Part shown: one piece after another, positions 5,177 through 8,923 of the stretch | Position numbering within the stretch: position 1 is the first letter of the stretch | How the letters are laid out: each line of letters begins with the position of its first letter | Source: Minisyncoccota bacterium | GTDB taxonomy: Bacteria; Patescibacteriota; Minisyncoccia; Minisyncoccales; GWA2-38-27 | DNA length: 8,923 nt | Direction of reading: 5' to 3' | Assembly: GCA_028717605.1 (NCBI GenBank) | Contig: JAQUNM010000018.1 | Coordinates: forward strand, 1 to 8,923 | Notes under the pieces: generated by a model | What the model was told of the DNA's origin: nothing | Seen by the model: only the letters and a program-made list of their open reading frames with translations | Database searches by the model: none | Program-made: the position numbers and the translations under genes

Positions 5177-6395
5177 ATTTTTTTAAAGAACTAAATTCTT
5201 GTAAGATAATTTCTTTTTCGTTCCAAGGAATCTTTTTTCCTCCCTTTATGCACATCCAGGGCTCACATCCTTTGCCAGTAATAATAATTGTATCTTTTTC
5301 TTGAGCTAATTGTAGGGCTTTTTTTATAGCCTCTTTTCGGTCTATAATCTTAATAGCTGGTTTTGTACATCCTTTTGCTATTTGATTAATAATCTGTTCA
5401 GGATCTTCATCATAAGGATCTTCATTAGTTAAAATAACTTTTTTACAATACTGAGAAGCTATTTTACCAAAGACAGGCCTTTTCCACTTATCTCTACCCC
5501 CTCCACAAGAACCCAAAACACAAATTAAGTTATTGCCTAATGTTTGATAAGCTTTTTCTAAGGAAACAGGCGTAATAGCATAATCTATAACAACCTTGAA
5601 GGGTTTTTTAATCACTACTTCCATTCTTCCTGGAACACCAGGATAGTTTTCTAAGGCGTGTTTGATAATATTAAAATTAATTCTTTGAGACAAACCAAAA
5701 CAAAGAGCAGCCAAGGCATTATACACATTAAATTCTCCTGGGATTAAAAGCTTTATTTCTTGGTTATTAATTGAAAAACCAGAATCTGTTTTTCTAGCCT
5801 TAATAATGTTGTCTTTCTCCTGTTTTAAAGAAAATAACCATTTTTCTTTTGCTTTAAACTGTAAAAAATAGTCTTTATTTTCGTCGTCATAATTAATAAT
5901 ATGAATGTTTTTAGTCTGCTCAAACAATCTTCCTTTGCATTTTTTATAATTTTCAAAACCCTTATGAGACTCAATATGTTCTGGCGAAAGATTAGTAAAA
6001 ACACTAACTTTAAAATCGATAAATTTATGTCTGTATTGTTTAATTCCTTCTGAGGTTACCTCTAAAACAGCGTAATCACATTTTTGTAAAACAGCTTGTT
6101 TTAAAAATCTTTGTAACTTAAACCTTCCTGGCATAGTCATTTTCAAATCATTTTCTTTTTCTTGTTCTTTTATTTTAAATTTAATAGAGGACAAAACAGC
6201 TGTCTTATATCCAGCCTTTTCTAAAATTAAAGAGATTAATTCTGCGGTAGTTGTTTTCCCACTAGTTCCGGTAATACCCACTACTTTTATTTTCTTAGAA
6301 GGAAAACCATAAAATAAAGCTGATAAAAAAGCTAAAACAAAATGATAAAAGTTTAAAATAAATTCTGGAGTTATTTTTTTTATCTCTTCTTTCAT
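5175..6395 (-). CDS. murE: MurE-like Mur ligase (UDP-N-acetylmuramyl-tripeptide synthetase family), lacking the N-terminal substrate domain
   Basis: MurE-type ligases add the third amino acid to the peptidoglycan precursor UDP-MurNAc-L-Ala-D-Glu in the cytoplasm, using ATP. The ATP-binding loop ITGTSGKTTT is at 41-50. It is followed by LEVTSEG (E112), FTNLSPEHIESH (133-144), YKKCKGRLF (K154, the position of the carbamylated Lys), GEFNVYNALAA (220-230), GVPGRMEVV (253-261) and LGSCGGGRDKWKRP (294-307). At 406 residues it is shorter than the usual 480-500. The P-loop lies about 70 residues earlier than in E. coli MurE, so the UDP-binding domain is missing and a hydrophobic stretch (about 11-31) takes its place. 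The DNPR specificity motif reads EDPY (325-328), and DYAHTP reads DYAITP (271-276). The start overlaps the ruvA stop by 4 nt (ATGA). The Mur ligase family is sure; the exact substrate is less so. Confidence 0.85.
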   Translation of the reverse strand: MKEEIKKITPEFILNFYHFVLAFLSALFYGFPSKKIKVVGITGTSGKTTTAELISLILEKAGYKTAVLSSIKFKIKEQEKENDLKMTMPGRFKLQRFLKQAVLQKCDYAVLEVTSEGIKQYRHKFIDFKVSVFTNLSPEHIESHKGFENYKKCKGRLFEQTKNIHIINYDDENKDYFLQFKAKEKWLFSLKQEKDNIIKARKTDSGFSINNQEIKLLIPGEFNVYNALAALCFGLSQRINFNIIKHALENYPGVPGRMEVVIKKPFKVVIDYAITPVSLEKAYQTLGNNLICVLGSCGGGRDKWKRPVFGKIASQYCKKVILTNEDPYDEDPEQIINQIAKGCTKPAIKIIDRKEAIKKALQLAQEKDTIIITGKGCEPWMCIKGGKKIPWNEKEIILQEFSSLKK

Positions 6396-6937
6396 TTTTG
6401 GCCTAGAATTTTTAAAGCTTGCTTTATTTTTTCTTCTGATTTTAAATTATAATCCACCTTTTTCAAGGCTTGTTTAGATTCTTCTAAAGAAAAACCTAAA
6501 CAAATTAAAGCTTTCTCTTCTTCTGTTTTCTGATTAGATTCCTGTCTAATTTTACCAGAAAGTTCTAGTATCAAAGAAGCTTTTCTTTTAGTCCCTAAAC
6601 CAGGTATTCCTTGAAAAACAGTTGGGTCTTGATTAATTATTCTTTTTTTCACTTCTTCAATATTTCCTATACAGGCTATTTCTAGGGCTACCTTAGGACC
6701 TATTCCTCTTAAGGCTTCTAATAATTCAAAAAATTCTAGCTCCTCTTCTTTTAAGAAGCCATAAAGCTCCATACCTTTCTCTTTCACATTCAAGAAACAG
6801 AATAACTCTGTTTCTTTTTCAGTAATCTGGTTTAGGGTTTTTTTAGAAACAAAAACCTTATACCCAATATTGTTTACTACTATAACAATATATTTTTCCT
6901 TTTTTCTTAAAACCTTTCCTGATAAATAATAAATCAT
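6392..6937 (-). CDS. ruvA: Holliday junction branch migration protein RuvA
   Basis: RuvA binds the four-way Holliday junction as a tetramer and loads the RuvB motor for branch migration in recombinational repair. The 181 residues are slightly shorter than E. coli (203). The N-terminal OB-fold spans about 1-62, starting MIYYLSGKVL and containing NNIGYKVFV. Two helix-hairpin-helix motifs follow: ALRGIGPKVALEIA (75-88) and FQGIPGLGTKRKASLILEL (108-126). After an acidic, Gln-rich linker, domain III (about 141-180, ALICLGFSLEESKQALKKV) is the RuvB-binding part. The start is fixed by the conserved N-terminus. ruvB and ruvC are not in this window. The gene heads a minus-strand unit with murE (4-nt overlap) and is divergent from uvrB. 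A perfect extended -10, TGTTATAAT, ends 6 nt before the ATG, with no Shine-Dalgarno between. Confidence 0.95.
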   Translation of the reverse strand: MIYYLSGKVLRKKEKYIVIVVNNIGYKVFVSKKTLNQITEKETELFCFLNVKEKGMELYGFLKEEELEFFELLEALRGIGPKVALEIACIGNIEEVKKRIINQDPTVFQGIPGLGTKRKASLILELSGKIRQESNQKTEEEKALICLGFSLEESKQALKKVDYNLKSEEKIKQALKILGQK

Positions 6938-6943
6938 TAATTA

Positions 6944-6952
6944 ATTATAACA
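6944..6952 (-). promoter_or_regulatory. Candidate extended -10 promoter of ruvA, leaderless geometry
   Basis: On the minus strand, TGTTATAAT (6952-6944) is a perfect TGn-TATAAT extended -10. It is followed by 6 nt (TAATTA) and the ruvA ATG at 6937. No good -35 is found at 16-18 bp, which is tolerable with an extended -10. The predicted start of transcription is the A of the ATG. Confidence 0.65.
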
Positions 6953-6983
6953 TAAAAAAAATTAGATTAAAACTTATCAAATA

Positions 6984-6992
6984 TGCTAGAAT
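6984..6992 (+). promoter_or_regulatory. Candidate extended -10 promoter of uvrB, leaderless geometry
   Basis: TGCTAGAAT at 6984-6992 is a TGn-extended -10 with five of six hexamer matches. It is followed by 6 nt (ATTATA) and the uvrB ATG at 6999. No Shine-Dalgarno is present and no clear -35 is seen. It lies back to back with the ruvA promoter in the 61-bp region between the two genes. Confidence 0.55.
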
Positions 6993-6998
6993 ATTATA

Positions 6999-8840
6999 AT
7001 GTCTTTTAAGGTATATAGTAATTTTAACCCAACGAAAGATCAAAAAAGAGTAACTAGTGAGCTTTCTAAAAAAGGTAATTTTGTTTTACTGGGCGTTACT
7101 GGTTCTGGTAAGACATTTGTTTTATCTAAATTAATTGAAAAAGAAAAAAAACCAGCTTTAGTAATTTCAGCTAATAAAACTCTAGCTGCTCAACTATATC
7201 AAGAATTTAAGTCTTTTTTCCCCAAAGCTTATTCCCATTATTTTGTCAGTTACTATGATTATTATCAGCCAGAAGCCTATATCCCTCAACTAAACAAATA
7301 CATTGAAAAAGACGCTAAAATTAATAAATTGATAGATAAATTAAGACACGCTGCTGTTCAGGATATAATTCAAAAAAGACATGTTATTGTTTCTGCTTCT
7401 GTTTCTTGCATATATAATTTAGGATCTCCAGAAAACTATCAAAAAGTATCTCTGTTTTTACAAAAAGGACAAACTATCTCTCAAAGAGAAATAATTAAAT
7501 CTTTAATTTCTTTACAATATCAAAGAACAGAAACAGAAGAACCAGGCACCTTTAAAATAAGAGGAGATAAAATTATTATTTTCCCTGTTTCTTCTGATAA
7601 AAAAATAGAGATAGAATTAAAAAATAATAAACTAACTAATTCTTTTGAAATATTCCCAGCTAATTTTTGGATACCAGAAAAAAACAAGCTAGACCTTAGT
7701 TTACAAAATATAGAATCAGAGCTGCAGCAAAGAATCAAAGAATTAAAAAAACATCCCCTAAAAGCTCAGCGAATAGAGCAAAGAACAAAATATGATTTAG
7801 AAATGATAAAAGAATTAGGTTATTGCTCGGGAATCGAAAATTATTCTTCTCACTTAGAGTTTAGAAAACCAGGAAAACCTCCTTTCTGTCTTTTAGATTA
7901 TTTTAAGAAAGCATATAAGGACTTTTTAATAATTATTGACGAATCTCACATTACTATCCCTCAATTAAAAGCCATGGCTGTTCAAGACAGAATCAGAAAA
8001 CAAACCTTGATAGATCATGGTTTTAGATTAAAATCAGCCATAGATAATAGACCATTAACTTTAAACGAATTTGAAAACAAACAAACAAAAACAATTTATG
8101 TTTCAGCCACTCCAGCTGAATATGAAAAAAAAAGAGCTAAAATAATTGAGTTATTGACTAGGCCAACAGGATTACTAGAACCAGAAATTCAAATAAAACC
8201 CTGTAAAAATCAGATCCAGGAAACAATAAAAGAGATTAAAGGGCAAAAAGAAAAAACCTTGGTAATAACTATTTCTAAAAAATTAGCTGAATTAATTTCA
8301 GAGAGATTTATTCAAGAAGGAATAAAAAGTCAATGGATTCATTCTGAAACCAAAACCTTAGAAAGACCAGAAATATTAAAAAATCTAAGACAAGGAAAAT
8401 ATGATGTTTTAGTAGGAGTTAACCTTTTAAGGGAAGGGCTAGATTTACCAGAAGTAGGTTTAATAATAATTCTCGATGCTGATAAAGAAGGTTTTTTAAG
8501 ATCAACTACTACCTTGATCCAAACAATGGGTAGAGCAGCTAGAAATGAAAAAGCCAAAGTAATTCTTTTCGCAGACAAAATAACCAGATCAATGCAAGCG
8601 GCAATTGAAGAGACCGACAGAAGAAGAAAAATCCAAAAAGAATTCAATAGAAAAAATAAAATTATTCCCAAAAAAATTGTCTCTAATATTAAAGAATGGT
8701 CCTTTTTCAAAAAAGAAATTAAAACTGAATTCTTTGTTAAGGACAAAAAAATATTAGAAAAAGAAATGAAAAAAGCAGCTCAAGGGCTTAACTTTGAAAG
8801 AGCAGCTGAATTAAGAGATTTAATTAAAAAATTATGTTAA
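6999..8840 (+). CDS. uvrB: UvrABC excision nuclease subunit UvrB
   Basis: UvrB receives DNA damage from UvrA, verifies the lesion with its helicase-like motor and recruits UvrC for incision in nucleotide excision repair. It is 613 residues, somewhat shorter than E. coli (673) but complete. Walker A is GVTGSGKT (32-39). The lesion-probing beta-hairpin region is SYYDYYQPEAYIP (84-96). Walker B is IIIDESH (311-317), motif III is VSATPAEYE (368-376), and the C-terminal motor motifs are GVNLLREGLDLPEVG (473-487), DADKEGFLR (493-501) and QTMGRAARN (508-516). The C-terminal UVR motif that contacts UvrC is at about 584-612 (LEKEMKKAAQGLNFERAAEL and onward). The start matches the family N-terminus (FKVYSNFNPTKDQ). 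It is divergent from ruvA and overlaps the next gene by 7 nt. uvrA and uvrC are not in the window. Confidence 0.98.
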   Translation: MSFKVYSNFNPTKDQKRVTSELSKKGNFVLLGVTGSGKTFVLSKLIEKEKKPALVISANKTLAAQLYQEFKSFFPKAYSHYFVSYYDYYQPEAYIPQLNKYIEKDAKINKLIDKLRHAAVQDIIQKRHVIVSASVSCIYNLGSPENYQKVSLFLQKGQTISQREIIKSLISLQYQRTETEEPGTFKIRGDKIIIFPVSSDKKIEIELKNNKLTNSFEIFPANFWIPEKNKLDLSLQNIESELQQRIKELKKHPLKAQRIEQRTKYDLEMIKELGYCSGIENYSSHLEFRKPGKPPFCLLDYFKKAYKDFLIIIDESHITIPQLKAMAVQDRIRKQTLIDHGFRLKSAIDNRPLTLNEFENKQTKTIYVSATPAEYEKKRAKIIELLTRPTGLLEPEIQIKPCKNQIQETIKEIKGQKEKTLVITISKKLAELISERFIQEGIKSQWIHSETKTLERPEILKNLRQGKYDVLVGVNLLREGLDLPEVGLIIILDADKEGFLRSTTTLIQTMGRAARNEKAKVILFADKITRSMQAAIEETDRRRKIQKEFNRKNKIIPKKIVSNIKEWSFFKKEIKTEFFVKDKKILEKEMKKAAQGLNFERAAELRDLIKKLC

Positions 8841-8923
8841 AAATATTAATTTTTTTATTCTTTCCTTTGCCTGTTTTTTCTTTGTTAATTACAGAAGTCC
8901 AAATTGCCGGCGACTTAAGCGAT
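8834..8923 (+). CDS. Secreted protein, probably lamin-tail-domain type (partial, N-terminus only)
   Basis: An ATG at 8834 opens a frame that runs to the right edge (30 codons), overlapping the end of uvrB by 7 nt (ATGTTAA). The visible product starts with MLK and a strongly hydrophobic run, ILIFLFFPLPVFSLL, as in a Sec signal peptide. It continues ITEVQIAGDLSD, which resembles the first strand of lamin-tail domains (typically I-x-E-V, then a D-E-F-I-E-L segment that would lie just outside the window). Such exported proteins are common in Patescibacteria genomes. No Shine-Dalgarno is visible, so translation is probably coupled to uvrB. The signal peptide is a good call; the domain call rests on about 12 residues and is tentative. 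Confidence 0.65.
   Translation, partial: MLKILIFLFFPLPVFSLLITEVQIAGDLSD

Noticed and set aside
6975..6980. TTGATA on the minus strand as a -35 for ruvA
   Set aside because: It is 25 bp from the ruvA -10, too far for the usual 16-18 bp spacing.
6995..7000. Perfect TATAAT on the plus strand at the uvrB start
   Set aside because: It overlaps the uvrB ATG itself, so a transcript from it would start inside the coding region. TAGAAT at 6987-6992 has the better position and a TG extension.
8339..8746. Minus-strand open frame of 135 codons resembling a membrane protein
   Set aside because: It is fully inside uvrB, where the plus strand encodes conserved helicase motifs. The apparent membrane segments are mirror images of charged codons.

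Overview
This is an AT-rich (about 30% G+C by eye), tightly packed bacterial segment with ten protein-coding genes, two of them cut by the window edges. Several features suggest a small-genome bacterium of the Candidate Phyla Radiation (Patescibacteria, probably Parcubacteria-like): very short or negative gene spacing, a Mur ligase lacking the usual N-terminal domain, a signal-peptide protein resembling lamin-tail-domain proteins next to uvrB, and very few Shine-Dalgarno sites. The lineage is an inference from style, not from a marker tree. TGA is used as a stop (ruvA and the 137-aa membrane protein), so the genetic code is the ordinary bacterial one and not the Gracilibacteria UGA=Gly code. 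I see no tRNA, rRNA, CRISPR array, IS element or phage gene.

The window resolves into three transcription units. (1) Minus strand, 4712 down to 1: rtcB, rpsO, a NYN/LabA-type nuclease gene, pnp, and the start of a TPR/coiled-coil gene. This looks like an RNA-metabolism operon: an RNA ligase, ribosomal protein S15, a putative endoribonuclease and the 3'-5' exonuclease PNPase. The last four genes are separated by only 1-2 nt. (2) Minus strand, 6937 down to 4750: ruvA, a MurE-like ligase overlapping it by 4 nt, and a small two-helix membrane protein of unknown function. The unit closes with a clear intrinsic terminator at 4730-4762. (3) Plus strand, 6999 to the right edge: uvrB, then a secreted protein gene overlapping it by 7 nt and cut by the window end.

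The divergent ruvA and uvrB genes are both DNA-repair genes and share a 61-bp intergenic region with one promoter facing each way.

The most interesting signal is at the transcription heads. In front of rtcB, rpsO, ruvA and uvrB there is a -10-like hexamer (TAAAAT, TAAAAT, TATAAT, TAGAAT) that ends exactly 6 nt before the ATG, and three of the four carry an extended TG element. That geometry puts the transcription start on the start codon, which predicts leaderless mRNAs. The internal genes lack it. They appear to rely on stop/start coupling, and one has a perfect AAAGGAGG Shine-Dalgarno. No clearly new multi-gene system is visible. The other points worth following up are the NYN nuclease inside rpsO-pnp, the altered Mur ligase and the unrecognised membrane protein.
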